This document shows, piece after piece, positions 1-11,107 of a stretch of 64,000 nt of DNA. The notes under the pieces are model-generated. The model was given only the letters and a program-made list of their open reading frames with translations, was not told where the DNA came from and searched no databases. The translations under genes and the position numbers were made by a program. This DNA comes from Streptacidiphilus sp. 4-A2 (GTDB lineage Bacteria > Actinomycetota > Actinomycetes > Streptomycetales > Streptomycetaceae): contig JAAFYY010000001.1 of the NCBI GenBank assembly GCA_014284505.1, positions 310,001 through 374,000 of the forward strand, given 5' to 3'. Each line of letters starts with the position of its first letter. Position 1 is the stretch's first letter.

Positions 1-1223
1 ATGTCCCGTGTCCGGTCCTCCCGGGTATGCAGGCGTAGTTCTACCGGGAGCCCTCCGTGCCGGAGCGCGTTCCCGACCAGATTGGCGATGATCACGTCGA
101 GGCGGCGCGGATCGAAGCGCCCGCGGAGGGCCGGGCTCGGGCAGGCGTCCGGTGTCGACCGTCTCCAGCCAGGCGCGGGAAGCGAGCGTGCGCCGCAGGG
201 ACTCGGCGACGTCGATCTCGTTCAGGTGCAGGTTCGCCGCTCCCGCATCGAAGCGGGAGATCTCCATCAGGTCATCCACCAGAAGGGCCAGCTTCACCGT
301 CTCCTCGCTGATGAGCCGGACCGCGGTCCCCACGTCCGGGGCAAGGAGCAGCGCGTCCTCGTCGAGGATGTCGGTGACCGCGGACATGGCGGCCAGCGGG
401 GTGCGCAGTTCATGGGAGACGTCGGCGGCGAAGCGCCGGGCCCGTGCCTCCATCCGGCGCAGCTCGGCCACGGACTCCTCCAGAGCGGCAGCGGTGTCGT
501 TGAAGGCGTGGGAGAGGTCGGCCAGTTCGTCGGAGCCGTGGACGGAGCCGGGTGTCGAGGTGGCCCTCGGCGATGCGGTGGGTGGCATGGCGCAGCCTGC
601 GCACCGGGCGCAGCACGCCGCGGGCTGCCAGCAGCGCCAGCAGCACGGCCAGCCCCAGCACCGGAAAGGACGGTCCGCTCGACCGCGTTGACCAGGGTCT
701 GCACGAAGCTCTGCTCGTCGGCCAGCGGTACGGTCAGGAAGACGTCGATGCCGGACTGCTGGTCCGTGGGCTCGTGCAGGGTGCCGAAGGTGACCGGCAG
801 ACCGACGATGAGCGAGGGACTGCCGGCCGTCATCACCCGCTGGAAGACGGTGGTGCTGTTGGAGCGCACGGCCGAGCGCAGGGCGGAGGTCAGCTCCGGG
901 AACGAGTCGTTCGCGGTGGAGGTGGCGGTCATCCCCTGGTAGGTGGCCATGACGTGCCAGTCCTGTGCGGGTTCGTCGCCGGCTACGGAGGTGACCAGGG
1001 TCTGCAAGTCGCTGCGGTCCGGGGGGTAGCTGAGGTTGCCGGCGACGCTGTCGACGTCGGTGCGGAACTGCTGGATCACGGTGTTCTGGGCCTGCTTGAG
1101 CACCTCGGTGCGGGCTTCGCGGAACATCAGGGCGCCGGTGGCCAGCGAGGCGATCGCTGCCACCAGGACGAAGGCCACCACCAGCCGGGCACGCAGGCCG
1201 CGCAGCAGGAACGGCGCCTTCAC
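1..1223 (-). CDS. Sensor histidine kinase, C-terminus beyond the window, frameshifted
   Basis: Membrane sensor kinase of a two-component system with the regulator just upstream. Residues about 12-32 form the first transmembrane helix. An extracytoplasmic domain of about 130 residues and a second helix follow, then a HAMP-like linker and the H-box DVSHELRTPL, with the phospho-His codon at 412-414. An N-box (NLVGNALRHG) can be read near 75-105. Reading frame changes near 665, 550 and 125; joining the three frames gives a continuous kinase. The GTG start at 1223 overlaps the regulator's TGA by 4 nt (GTGA), so the two are probably translationally coupled. The ATP-lid region and the end of the gene lie outside the window. 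The stimulus is unknown. Confidence 0.85.
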
Positions 1224-1911
1224 GCGGCTTTGAACCTGTAGCCGAAGCCGCGCACGGTCTGGATGTAACGAGGCTGTTCGCGGCTCTCGCCCATCTTCTG
1301 CCGCAGCCGCCTGATACAGGCGTCGACCAGCCGTGAGTCGCCGTGGTAGCTGTGCTCCCAGACGGCTTCGAGCAGCTGCTGCCGGCTGAAAACCTGGCCA
1401 GGCGAGGCGGTCAGGGTCAGCAGCAGCCGCAGTTCGGAGGGGGCGAGGGCGATCGGCACCCCCTGATGGGTCACGGTCAGTGCGGACCGGTCGATGGCCA
1501 GTTCGCCATGGGTCTCGATCTTCGATGCGGCCCCGTCTGCGGGTATGCCGCTGACCCGACGCAGGACGGCCGAATGCGGGCCTCGAGGACCCGGGCCTGG
1601 ATGGGTTTGACGACGTAGTCGTCGGCTCCCGCTTCGAGTCCGACGACTATGTCCACGTCTTCTCCGCGAGCGGTCGCCATGATGATCGCCAGTCCCTGGT
1701 CGTCGGCGCGGATCTTCTGGCAGACCTGCAGGCCGCTCATGCCGGGCAGCATCAGGTCGAGCACCACGACGTCCGGGCGGAAGGAACGGACCAGCTCCAG
1801 CCCCTCCTCCCCGGTCCCGGCCGCGGCGACCTCGCAGTCCAGACGGCGCAGCGCCAGTTGGACGCCCTCCCTCACGGCGGGGTCGTCCTCGATGAGTAGA
1901 ACACGTGGCAT
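1220..1911 (-). CDS. OmpR-family response regulator, one frameshift
   Basis: DNA-binding response regulator paired with the downstream histidine kinase. The receiver domain starts MPRVLLIEDD and has the phospho-acceptor context VVVLDLMLPG and the conserved Lys in DDYVVKPI. The C-terminal winged helix is clear (SRQQLLEAVW, then VDACIRRLRQKMG and YIQTVRGFGYRF). A frameshift near 1575 separates receiver and effector domains. The ATG at 1911 was chosen because the receiver fold begins there; an upstream in-frame ATG at 1950 would add 13 residues that do not fit the family. Rejoined length is about 230 aa, normal for the family. Confidence 0.9.
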
Positions 1912-2119
1912 GGGAACAGTATCTGCTCGCAATGCGGCTGGTCGGAGCATCTGTTACGCAACGATCACATAGGAGCAACCGTCCCGCCGACTGTCGCCGA
2001 CCGGTTGCCGGCCGGCCACGGAGCCGTCTGACCAGCTCCCTTGAGAGGGCCCGGGTCACCCCGCCTTCGGCGAGCGAGTCCAGCTGAGCCTCATCAACGG
2101 ACAGTGCGGGGTGCGCTGT

Positions 2120-2615
2120 CGAGGCTGGCCAGGGCTTGTTTGGAGTCGTGATCAATTGCCCGTTCCGCCCACCGTGGGCCGGGCGGGGCCGGCAGACCGT
2201 TTGCGTGACGCGACGCGAAGTGAGCCACAGCGAGTGGGAGTTGGCTGAGCCTTCCCTGCCGATCGGCCGGCCCTGCCGGTATCCGCAGCGTCTGCGCGAG
2301 CAGTTCGAGGGCGTCATTTGGAAGTTCCGCAGCGGTGGCCAGTGGCGGGAGATGCCACAGGAGTTCGGGGCCCGGCAGACGGCCTACGACCGCTTCGCTC
2401 AATGGCGCGCCGGCGGCGTGTTCGCCGCGCTGATGGCACCAGCAGGATGCATCTCGCGGCGGACCGGCGCTGTCGCCCGTTGGCGTTCGTGCTCACGCCG
2501 GAGCAGGCTGCCGACAGCCGCCGGGTCGTAGCGGTGCTGGAGAAGGTCAAAGTGCGCGGGCCGGTCGGCCGTCCGCGCACCCGGCCCGACGCGGTCGCCG
2601 CCGACAGGGCCGGCC
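2120..2615 (+). pseudogene. IS5-family transposase remnant
   Basis: Decayed insertion sequence. A GTG at 2205 opens a reading frame with the N-terminal domain typical of DUF4096/IS5 transposases (HSEWELAEPSLP, then FEGVIWKFRSGGQWREMPQEF and TAYDRFAQW). In another frame it continues with a catalytic-domain piece (MHLAADRRCRPLAFVLTP, then GRPRTRPDAVA). The stretch that should carry the first catalytic Asp between these blocks is missing, and the C-terminal half is absent. This is true decay rather than a single-base error. The sequence around 2120-2160 resembles an IS left end, but no matching right end was found. Confidence 0.75.
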
Positions 2616-2939
2616 GCGCAGCTCTGTGCGCGCCTCCCGGACCCGGTGAAGCGGACAGCACAGCTTCGTCCGCTTGGGTAGCCGCCACCTCCTGCAGCTG
2701 TGAGCGCTCAATTGGGGGCAGAGACATCAGCTCCATGCTGACGGAGTGCCGCGTTCGGACAGCACTCCAACGGCGATCCAGAGAGGAGGCGCACGGTGGG
2801 TCCGTCAATCACACCTCTTGTCGCAAGCACGGCCACTCGACCGCAGCCGTCAACTGGCCTGACCTTCCCCGAAAACCACCAGCTCACACTGATGCGTCCG
2901 TCCAACGACCAGGGCCCGTGCCGCGCCGGGGCGTCGCGC
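2616..2939. other. Gene-free stretch beside the IS remnant
   Basis: About 320 bp between the transposase remnant and the XRE gene. Short open frames occur on both strands (for example 65 codons on the minus strand, 2708-2905) but none has a ribosome-binding site or a recognisable product. It may be leftover sequence from the IS insertion. Confidence 0.4.
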
Positions 2940-3819
2940 TCAGGCGGCTATCTCTTCGCGAAGCCCGGCCAGGGCGACCCGCGCCCGATCGCGGACCTCG
3001 GAAAGGCCAACTGCCTCGCGCAGTATCCGCTGCAACTGGTGCGGAAGCCGGTGAGCCACCGCTTCCTCCACAGCAGGTGGTCGCGCCGGCCTCACCAGCC
3101 GCACGGGCCGGCAACGGCAGGACAGCAGCCCGCTCGTCCGGGGTCACCGCGAGGCTGACGGCGTGACGCAGTCGGTCCAGTGCTGCGCCCATCAGCCCAG
3201 CCTTACGCAGCTCGTTGCCGTGCATCCGCAAAGCAGTCGAGTGGAACGCGCGGTCGTCGAGATGGCAGGCGATGGCCACGCCCTGTCCGGTCCATCGGGC
3301 GGCTGTCGCCAGCCGCTCCTCCGGAAGGATGTGCCCGAGCGCGACGCCCAGGCTGGTCCGGGCACGGGCCAGCAGTTCCAGCACCTCGCGCTCGCAGTGC
3401 CCGTCCGCGACACGGGCCTCCAGTCGGGCAACCAGGGGCCACAGCTCGTTTACTGCCGCCGAGGCATGCCCGCTCTGGCGGGCGATCTCGGCCAGCCGAA
3501 TGGTCGAGTCGCCGAACTGGAGCATCGCGGCCACGTCCGTGTCGGCGGGATCGGTGACGCCCAGGACGTGTGGGGGCAGGCTCAGCGCGGTGGCGATGCG
3601 GCGCAGGGATACCACATCAGTGATCGTGCGACGGCCATTCTCCAGCATCGACACGTATGGCTTCTCGTATCCCAGCAGCACGCCGAGGGCGGTCTGCGAA
3701 AGGCTTTGCTGCTCGCGGTAGTAGCGCAGGATCGTGCCGAGGTTCCTGGTACCGAGAGCTTCCTGCGCCGCGGGAGTGGCCCAGCGCCACATCCCCGCCG
3801 GCCTCGGGTTCCCTGGCAC
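2940..3819 (-). CDS. XRE-family transcriptional regulator, one frameshift
   Basis: Cytoplasmic regulator of about 290 aa. An N-terminal helix-turn-helix lies around residues 30-85 (LSQTALGVLLGYEKPYVSML). A helical, TPR-like ligand-sensing region follows, the arrangement seen in many streptomycete XRE regulators. The frame changes near 3090. In the corrected frame the C-terminus reads AVEEAVAHRLPHQLQ onward to EEIAA and stops at 2940. The GTG start lies 6 nt after the Nudix stop, with the ribosome-binding site GAGGTGAGGAAC overlapping that stop, so the two genes form an operon. Targets are unknown. Confidence 0.8.
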
Positions 3820-3825
3820 AGTTCC

Positions 3826-4250
3826 TCACCTCTTCTGTTCCAGGCGGCTGAACCACTCAGCGATGGAGTCCTTGTAGCCCTGCGGCATCACCAGGCCAGG
3901 GACCTGGTCCCGAGCAAACAGGCCGATCTCCTTGTGCTCGTGGCTGACGACCGGCTCGATGTCGTTCATCGGGGCCGTGCAGCCGTACGTCACAATCAGG
4001 ACGTACCTGTCAGGGATCGGCTCGTACACCCATACGTCCAGCAGGGGGCCGGCGGTGACTTTCCAGCCGCTCTCCTCACCGACCTCACGAGCGACGCAGT
4101 CCTCGGGTTGTTCCCCGATCTCCAACCGTCCGCCGGGCAGCTCCCACTCCTGGCGTTCATTCTTGAGGAGCAGCACTTGGCCGTGGGCGTTGACGACGAC
4201 GCCCTTGACCGAGACTGGGTGCTTGGGGGCACGTAGGGCGACGGGTCCAT
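3826..4250 (-). CDS. Nudix hydrolase, frameshift near start
   Basis: Small Nudix pyrophosphatase of about 140 aa, first gene of a two-gene operon with the XRE regulator. The Nudix box is complete: GGRLEIGEQPEDCVAREVGE followed by ESGW. The ATG at 4250 has a good ribosome-binding site (GAAGGACGCC) and gives MDPSPYVPP followed, after one missing C near 4225, by KHPVSVKGVVV. Without that correction the frame runs back to a GTG at 4299 with an atypical N-terminus. The substrate cannot be read from sequence; a nucleotide-diphosphate compound is expected for the family. Confidence 0.85.
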
Positions 4251-4428
4251 GGCGTCCTTCACCGATCACGAGTGGGCAACAGCCTTCGGAACGTAGCACG
4301 CACAGGGGCCACCGACGTCTCGTCAGCGTTGCTTCCCAAGTTCACAGTTAGTGACTTTACGGAGCTACTCGCCCGGTCGGACAGTTGGTCTTCCCGAAGG
4401 CACCGTCTACGCACACGGAGATCTCCGA

Positions 4429-4851
4429 TGCCTGAACCCGGTGAGTACTTCGCCATCCACTACGAGGACATGGGCCTTCCTTTGTTCCCGGCCCGGGTCT
4501 CGTTACGGCTGCGCGCCGACGGGCTGGTCACGGTGGACGGTCTGCACAGCAGGCAGCGGGTCCTGGAGGCAGCACCCCGGCCGGCCACTACGCGCAGCTC
4601 GTCGTCGTCACCGAACTCCCGGACAACCTCGCCGCCACGGAGCTTGCACCCCAGCTCTACGACAGAGCCTCCCAACTCCTCCGCCGCCCGATACACCGAG
4701 CCAGAAGGCCCTCACTCATTTCAAGATCGCCCCACCGTGGACCCCGTCGCCGACCTCCATGGACAGAACAGCGAGCTCGTCGCCACCCGGCGCACTCGGT
4801 GGCGCCGCGCCGCCGTCGGCCGGGTTCGGGCGGTGGGACCAGAACGGATGA
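4429..4851 (+). CDS. Hypothetical protein, two probable frameshifts
   Basis: Not recognised. An ATG at 4429 preceded by GGAG opens MPEPGEYFAIHYEDMGLPLF and continues with LRLRADGLVTVDG. Restoring one G near 4570 and one C near 4690 gives about 141 aa that runs through HYAQLVVVTELPDNL and ends FGRWDQNG. The C-terminal third is Pro/Ser-rich and probably disordered. The gene is divergent from the Nudix-XRE operon and is followed at once by a long hairpin. The frame choice rests on G/C third positions and on the pattern of missing bases seen elsewhere. Confidence 0.45.
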   Translation, partial: CLNPVSTSPSTTRTWAFLCSRPGSRYGCAPTGWSRWTVCTAGSGSWRQHPGRPLRAARRRHRTPGQPRRHGACTPALRQSLPTPPPPDTPSQKALTHFKIAPPWTPSPTSMDRTASSSPPGALGGAAPPSAGFGRWDQNG

Positions 4852-4855
4852 AACC

Positions 4856-4891
4856 GGCGGCGGCCCGTGACCACGGTCACGGGCCGCCGCC
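4856..4891 (+). terminator. Hairpin terminator after the 4429 gene
   Basis: Perfect 17-bp inverted repeat (4856-4872 with 4875-4891) and a 2-nt centre, 4 nt after the stop at 4851. There is no T-tract, as is common in streptomycetes. Confidence 0.7.
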
Positions 4892-4953
4892 CGTTGGCTC
4901 GGTTGCGGAATGGGCTACAGGCAGGTCAGGCCGCGTGCGCTTGGGGAGCCGCT

Positions 4954-5005
4954 GGGGACTTTTCGGGGACTTTCTGCTTCGTCCGAGGGACTTTCCGGGG
5001 ACTTT
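4954..5005. repeat. Phased GGGGACTTT repeat array
   Basis: Four copies of GGGGACTTT (third copy AGGGACTTT) start at 4954, 4965, 4986 and 4997: two pairs, 11 bp apart within a pair and 32 bp between pairs. Read on the minus strand the same DNA could encode repeated KVP/KSP peptides, such as occur at the end of some actinobacterial integrases. The surrounding 4892-5182 has no convincing gene. Confidence 0.5.
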
Positions 5006-5182
5006 TGGCGGTGCAAGCAGGTAAGGCGCTGACAGCCCTGAAAGAGACAAAGCCACAGATCAGGGTGTGCCTCGTCGGCAGTCGACGACGTTGAACGCGA
5101 AGCCGCCGCGCGAGGTCTACTTGTACTTCCTGAACATCTTCGGCGGCAGGCGGGACTGAGCCGTGCTCCCGCAAACACGGCA

Positions 5183-5222
5183 GGGGCCGTCGGCCCGGAG
5201 CTGCCTCCGGGCCGACGGCCCC
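5183..5222 (-). terminator. Terminator of the tyrosine-catabolic operon
   Basis: Perfect 17-bp stem (5183-5199 with 5206-5222) and a 6-nt loop, about 30 bp beyond the dehydrogenase stop. It marks the 3' end of the minus-strand operon. Confidence 0.75.
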
Positions 5223-5254
5223 TGCCCACCTGTCGGGACGACAGGGCTCTGCTG

Positions 5255-6480
5255 TCAGTTCAGCTGGTCCAGCGCGATGGAGAAGGCGGTCGCCGCCAGG
5301 CCGGTGCGGTCGGACGAGCGCTCGTGGCAGCGCTTGAGGGCATCGCCGACGGTACGGGAGACGTCGTCGAAGACGGCGGTGTCGGTGATCGGGACGGAGC
5401 CGTCCATGAGCAGGGCGAAGGTGCGGGCCATGCCGCAGTTGGCGAGGAAGTCGGGGACGACGGCCACGCTCCGGTCGGCGTGCTCGTAGGTCGAGCCGTA
5501 GAAGATCTCCGAGTCCGCGAAGGGCACGTTCGCCCCACAGCCGATGACCTCCAGGCCGGCCGCGGTGAGCCGGTCGACCTGCTCGCGGGTGACCAGGCGG
5601 GAGGCCGCGCAGGGCAGGAAGACCTCGGCTCCCAGGTCCCAGATGCGGGCATCGGTCTCGGCGAACGGCACCAGGCCGTCCACCTGAAGGGTGTTGCCGC
5701 GCCGGTTCACGAAGAGCTCGCGGACCTCGTCGAGGCCCAGGCCCTGCGGGCTCAGCAGCCCGCCGTCCCGGTCGATGATGCCGACGATGCGGGCGCCCGA
5801 CTGCGCCGCGTAGTAGGCCGCGGCCGCGCCGACGTTGCCCCAGCCCTGGACGATGACGCGCTTGCCCTCCAGGTCACCGCCGTAGGTCGCGTAGTAGTGC
5901 CGGACCGACTCGGCCACTCCCCAGCCGGTGATCAGGTCGGAGACCGTGTAGCCCCGGGCGGGTCCGGAGACAGCCGCGGGTCCTCGACCACCTTGGCCAC
6001 ACCCTGGCGCAGCTGGCCCAGGCGGCGCACCCGGTCCGGGTCGCCGGCGCCGTAGTGGCCCTGGACGACGCCCTCCTGCGGGTGCCACAGCCCCTGGCTC
6101 TCGGTGAGCGGGACGACCTCCGCCATCTCGTCGACGTTCAGGTCGCCGCCGGTGCCGTAGTAGCTGCGCAGCAGCGGGGTGACGGCCTGGTACCAGCGAG
6201 TCAGGACGCCCTGCTTGCGCGGGTCGCGCGGGTCGAAGTCGATGCCGGACTTGGCGCCGCCGATCGCGGGGCCGGAGACGGTGAACTTGATCTCCATGGT
6301 CTTGGCCAGCGACTCGACCTCGTGCCGGTCCAGGCCGGCCCGCATCCGGGTGCCGCCGCCGGCCGCGCCGCCGCGCAGCGAGTTGATCACGACCCAGCCC
6401 TTGGCCGGGGTCTCGGTGTCCTGCCATTCGAAGACGATCTGCGGGGCCTTCGCTTCGAACTCGGCCAACTGGGCCTTCAC
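5255..6480 (-). CDS. Glu/Leu/Phe/Val dehydrogenase family amino-acid dehydrogenase, one frameshift
   Basis: NAD(P)-dependent oxidative deaminase of about 408 aa. The N-terminal dimerisation/substrate domain carries the catalytic-Lys motif GPAIGGAKSGIDFDP. The C-terminal Rossmann domain has VIVQGWGNVGAAAA, and both C-terminal blocks (LPCAAS, CGANVPF) are present. A frameshift lies near 5957. The GTG start at 6480 overlaps the fumarylacetoacetase stop (GTGA), so it belongs to the tyrosine operon. Inference: it may deaminate tyrosine or phenylalanine to feed HPPD, because no aminotransferase is present here. The substrate-pocket residues do not settle this, and glutamate remains possible. Confidence 0.85.
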
Positions 6481-7704
6481 TGCTGCTCCTTGTGCATGTG
6501 CTCAGAAAAGTGGGGGTAGCTGGGGGCGGGCTGGATACGGCCGGTGACCTCGCCGAGGCCGATGCGCGTACCGTCCGGGCCGGGAGCGGTGGCGGAGATG
6601 ACAACCTCGTCGCCGTCCTCCAGGAAGGTCCGGGTGGAGCCGTCCGGCAGGGCGATGGGTTCCTGGCCGCCCCAGCTCAGCTCCATCAGCGAGCCGCGCT
6701 GGTCCTTGTCGGGGCCGCTGACGGTGCCGGAGGCGAACAGGTCGCCGGGCCGGATCGAGGCGCCGTTGACCGTCATGTGCGCCAGCATCTGCGCCGGGGT
6801 CCAGTACATGGTCGCGTACGGCGGGCGGGAGACCGGGTGCCCGTTGAGCCGGACGTCCAGCTCCAGGTCCAGGCCCCACGGCCGGCCGCCGGTCAGGTAG
6901 GGCAGCGGCTGCGGATCCTGGACCGGCGGGGCGGTCCTGGCGTGCTCAAGTGCGGCCAGGGGAACCACCCAGGGCGACACCGAGGTGGCGAAGGACTTGC
7001 CCAGGAAGGGACCCAGCGGCACGTACTCCCAGGCCTGGATGTCCCGGGCGGACCAGTCGTTGACCAGGCAGACGCCGAAGACGTGCTCAGCGAAGTCCGC
7101 CGGGCCACCGGCTGCCCGGGCTTGGTTCCGGTGCCGACGACGAAGCCGACCTCGGCCTCGATGTCCAGGCGGCGGCTCGGCCCGAAGGACGGCGCCGCGT
7201 CCGCCGGTGCCTTGCGCTGGCCGTTCGGACGCAGCACCGGTGTCCCGGAGACCACGACGGTGCCGGAGCGGCCGTGGTAGCCGATCGGCAGGTGCTTCCA
7301 GTTCGGGGTCAGCGGCTCCGAGCCGGGGCGGAACATCCGGCCGATGTTGCCGGCGTGGTGCTCGCTGGCGTAGAAGTCCACATAGTCGCCGACGGTGAAC
7401 GGCAGGTGCAGCCGCGCCTGGTCCAGCGGGACCAGCGCGGGCTCCACCACTGCCCGCCACTGCTCGTCGGTGAGCAGTTCGGTGACGCGGGCGCGCACCG
7501 CGTCCCAGCGGGCGCGGCCCTGGGCGAGGAAGGCGTTGAGCGAGGGCTCGGCGAAGACCGGGTCGTCCAGCACCGCGGCCAGGTCCAGTACCTGGTCGCC
7601 GATGCGGACGCCCACCCGCGGCTCGCTGTCCGCGGTCGAGAACACCCCGTAGGGGAGGTTGCTCACGCCGAAGGCAGCGCCCTCGGGATGGCAAGCCAGG
7701 TCAT
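6477..7704 (-). CDS. Fumarylacetoacetase, two frameshifts
   Basis: Last hydrolytic step of tyrosine degradation: fumarylacetoacetate to fumarate and acetoacetate. The N-terminal SH3-like part reads GVSNLPYGVFSTAD. The catalytic domain has DFYASEHHAGNIGRMFR, the metal-site Glu in LDIEAEVGFVVGTG and NDWSARDIQAWEYVPLGPF. Frame changes fall near 7105 and near 7688. The second is explained by one missing G, after which the protein starts MTWLAIPEGAAFGV at the ATG at 7704. That ATG overlaps the preceding stop (ATGA). Rejoined length is about 409 aa, normal for the family. Confidence 0.93.
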
Positions 7705-8555
7705 GCGTCAGTCTCCTCGGGGCGGTGCACCAGGCCGAGTGCGACCAGGTCGGTAACGGGATCGGTGATACTGCATGTCCCGAAGGACAGGAAGCGGGCA
7801 CGGGCCCGCGCGAGCCGGCCGTCCTCGGCGGCCACGGCCACCTGGCCGGCGACGGCCTGCGGTGACCGCTCCGCCAGGATCTCGGCCAGCTCCGCGGGCT
7901 GCCCGCCGCGCAGCGCGGCGTCGGTCGCCAGCAGCACGTTCAGGAAGCCGTGCTGCTCCAGCGCGCCGTCGGTGTGCCGGACCGCGTGGTGCAGCCCGGC
8001 GGTGCACTTGAACGGCAGTCCGCGCTCGACCGCGCCGATGATCGTGCGGGACAGTTCCAGCTCGTCCGGGTGCGCCTCGGGGACCAGTCCGCCGGTGCGG
8101 AACTTGGCCAGGTGCCGGGTGCCGACCAGGGCGTCCAGCGCGTCCTGCCCGCGGGCTCCGCGCGGGATCTCCAGGAAGCCGGTGACCTCACCGGGCAGGT
8201 GGGCGTCCAGCACCGCGAGCGCCTCCGCGGCCGGCATCTGCTCCGGCAGTACCACCTCCACGGCCTGGAGGACACCGGGCGCCGTCAGGGCCCAGCGCTC
8301 CAGTGCCCGCGGGAGGTCCTGCGGGCCCGCGGGCAGGGTCAGACTGACCGTGAGCGGCCCGGTCAGCTCCTCGACCCGGGCGGCCGGGGACACGAAGCAG
8401 CCCACGAACGGGGCGTACCAGGCCGACCGGTGCTCCCGGTGCGCCGGAAGCGCCCGCGGCAGCGGCAGGTCGCCCGGGGGGAAGACCGCCGCGTCGTCGA
8501 ACAGCGCGCCAAAGACCTCGGCGGCGTCGAAGAAGCTGCTTGCGGGAACGCTCAC
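7701..8555 (-). CDS. Conserved protein of unknown function between hmgA and fumarylacetoacetase
   Basis: Intact 284-aa cytoplasmic protein, not assigned to a characterised family. It begins with a GTG overlapping the homogentisate dioxygenase stop (GTGA) and ends overlapping the fumarylacetoacetase start (ATGA), so all three are probably co-translated. Motifs that look structural or catalytic are ALFDDAAVFPPG near the N-terminus, GFLEIPRG, then KFRTGG, then LPFKCTAGLHHAVRHTD and a Gly-rich C-terminal part. Alternating strands and helices suggest an alpha/beta barrel. It occupies the position where maleylacetoacetate isomerase would be needed, but shows no glutathione-transferase or DinB-type signature. 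Function is inferred from context only. Confidence 0.75.
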   Translation of the reverse strand: MSVPASSFFDAAEVFGALFDDAAVFPPGDLPLPRALPAHREHRSAWYAPFVGCFVSPAARVEELTGPLTVSLTLPAGPQDLPRALERWALTAPGVLQAVEVVLPEQMPAAEALAVLDAHLPGEVTGFLEIPRGARGQDALDALVGTRHLAKFRTGGLVPEAHPDELELSRTIIGAVERGLPFKCTAGLHHAVRHTDGALEQHGFLNVLLATDAALRGGQPAELAEILAERSPQAVAGQVAVAAEDGRLARARARFLSFGTCSITDPVTDLVALGLVHRPEETDA

Positions 8556-9759
8556 GATCCCTCCCCTGCCTGCCGGGCCCAGGTCCAGGCGTAGCCCGGG
8601 TCCTCGCTCCGCTGCCCGGCGACGCCGAGTTCGAGCGGACGGAAGGTGTCCACCATGACCGCGAGCTCGTCGAAGAACTCGGCGCCGATCGAACGCTCCA
8701 CCGCGCCCGGCTGCGGGCCATGCGAGTGGCCGCCGGGTGCAGGCTGATGGAGCCCTGGCCGATTCCGGAGCCGCGCCGGGCCTCGTAGTTGCCGCCGCAG
8801 TAGAACATGACCTCGTCGGAGTCCACATTCGCGTGGTAGTAGGGCACCGGTACCGAGAGCGGGTGGTAGTCCACCTTGCGCGGCACGAAGTTGCACACCA
8901 CGAAGTTGCGGCCCTCGAAGACCTGGTGCACCGGCGGCGGCTGGTGCAGCCGGCCGGTGATCGGCTCGAAGTCGGCGATGTTGAAGGTGTACGGGTACAG
9001 GCAGCCGTCCCAGCCGACCACGTCGAACGGGTGGCGCTGCTGGACGTGGACCGTGCCCGCCTGCCCGCCCGGGCCCGCGCCGCGGTGCCGGATGTACACC
9101 TCGGTCTCGCCGCCGCTGACCAGCAGCGGCTCGGCCGGGCCGTGCAGGTCCCGCTCGCAGTAGGGGGCGTGCTCCAGCAGCTGCCCGTAACGTGACAGGT
9201 AGCGCTTGGGCGGGGCTATGTGGCTGTCCGCCTCGATGACATAGGCCCGCAGCGGCGCGTCCGGGTCCGGGACCCAGCGGTGGGTGGTGCCGCGCGGCAG
9301 CACCACGTAGTCGCCGGTGCGCACCGGCAGCACACCGAAGGTGGTCTCCACCGTGCCGCCGCCGCTCTCGACGTAGACGCACTCGTCGCCGATGGCGTTG
9401 CGGTACAGCGGACTGGGCGCGTCGGCGACGACATAGGACAGCCGCACATCGGCGTTGCCGAGCACCAGCCGGCGGCCGGTGACCACGTCCACCGGCCCCC
9501 CGTCCCCGGCCGGGAAGAGCGCGTGCAGTCGGAAGTGCCGCGGCAGCAGAGGCGAGTTGGCGACGGTGCTCGCGTCAGGCAGCTCCCAGGTCCGGGCGGC
9601 CACCAACGCGGAGGGGACACCCTCGTGGTACAGCAGAGAGGAGTCGCTGGAGAAACCCTCCTCACCGACCAGTTCCTCGTAGTACAGCCCGCCGTCCGGG
9701 CGGCGGTGCTGCGTGTGACGCTTGGGCGGGACGTGGCCCGCCCGGCGGTAGTACGGCAT
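8552..9759 (-). CDS. hmgA: Homogentisate 1,2-dioxygenase, one frameshift
   Basis: Non-heme iron dioxygenase that opens the homogentisate ring to maleylacetoacetate. The protein starts MPYYRRAGHVPPKRHTQHR. It carries the cupin iron-site region PVPYYHANVDSDEVMFYCGG and, once one G is restored near 8735, the second site HPGGHSHGPQPGA. The last part (GAEFFDELAVMVDTFRPLEL) is read in the new frame to a stop at 8552. Rejoined length is about 402 aa. It starts 22 nt after hpd and is followed by the unknown 284-aa gene with a GTGA overlap. Confidence 0.95.
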
Positions 9760-9781
9760 GCCGGGCCTCTCCTCCTGCAGC

Positions 9782-11011
<1,230 letters not shown>

Positions 11012-11107
11012 CTACGGCAATGGACACAGAGCACACCGCATGGGGCCGTGAAAGAACAAGGGCGACTTTTCCAGCTGAACACTGTGCCCGGCCTGCCCAG
11101 CAAACCA

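Noticed and set aside
2120..2615. Intact insertion sequence
   Set aside because: The transposase lacks part of its catalytic domain and C-terminus, and no right inverted repeat or target duplication was found.
2708..2905. Possible 65-aa gene beside the IS remnant
   Set aside because: No ribosome-binding site, no family resemblance, and in a region of transposon debris.
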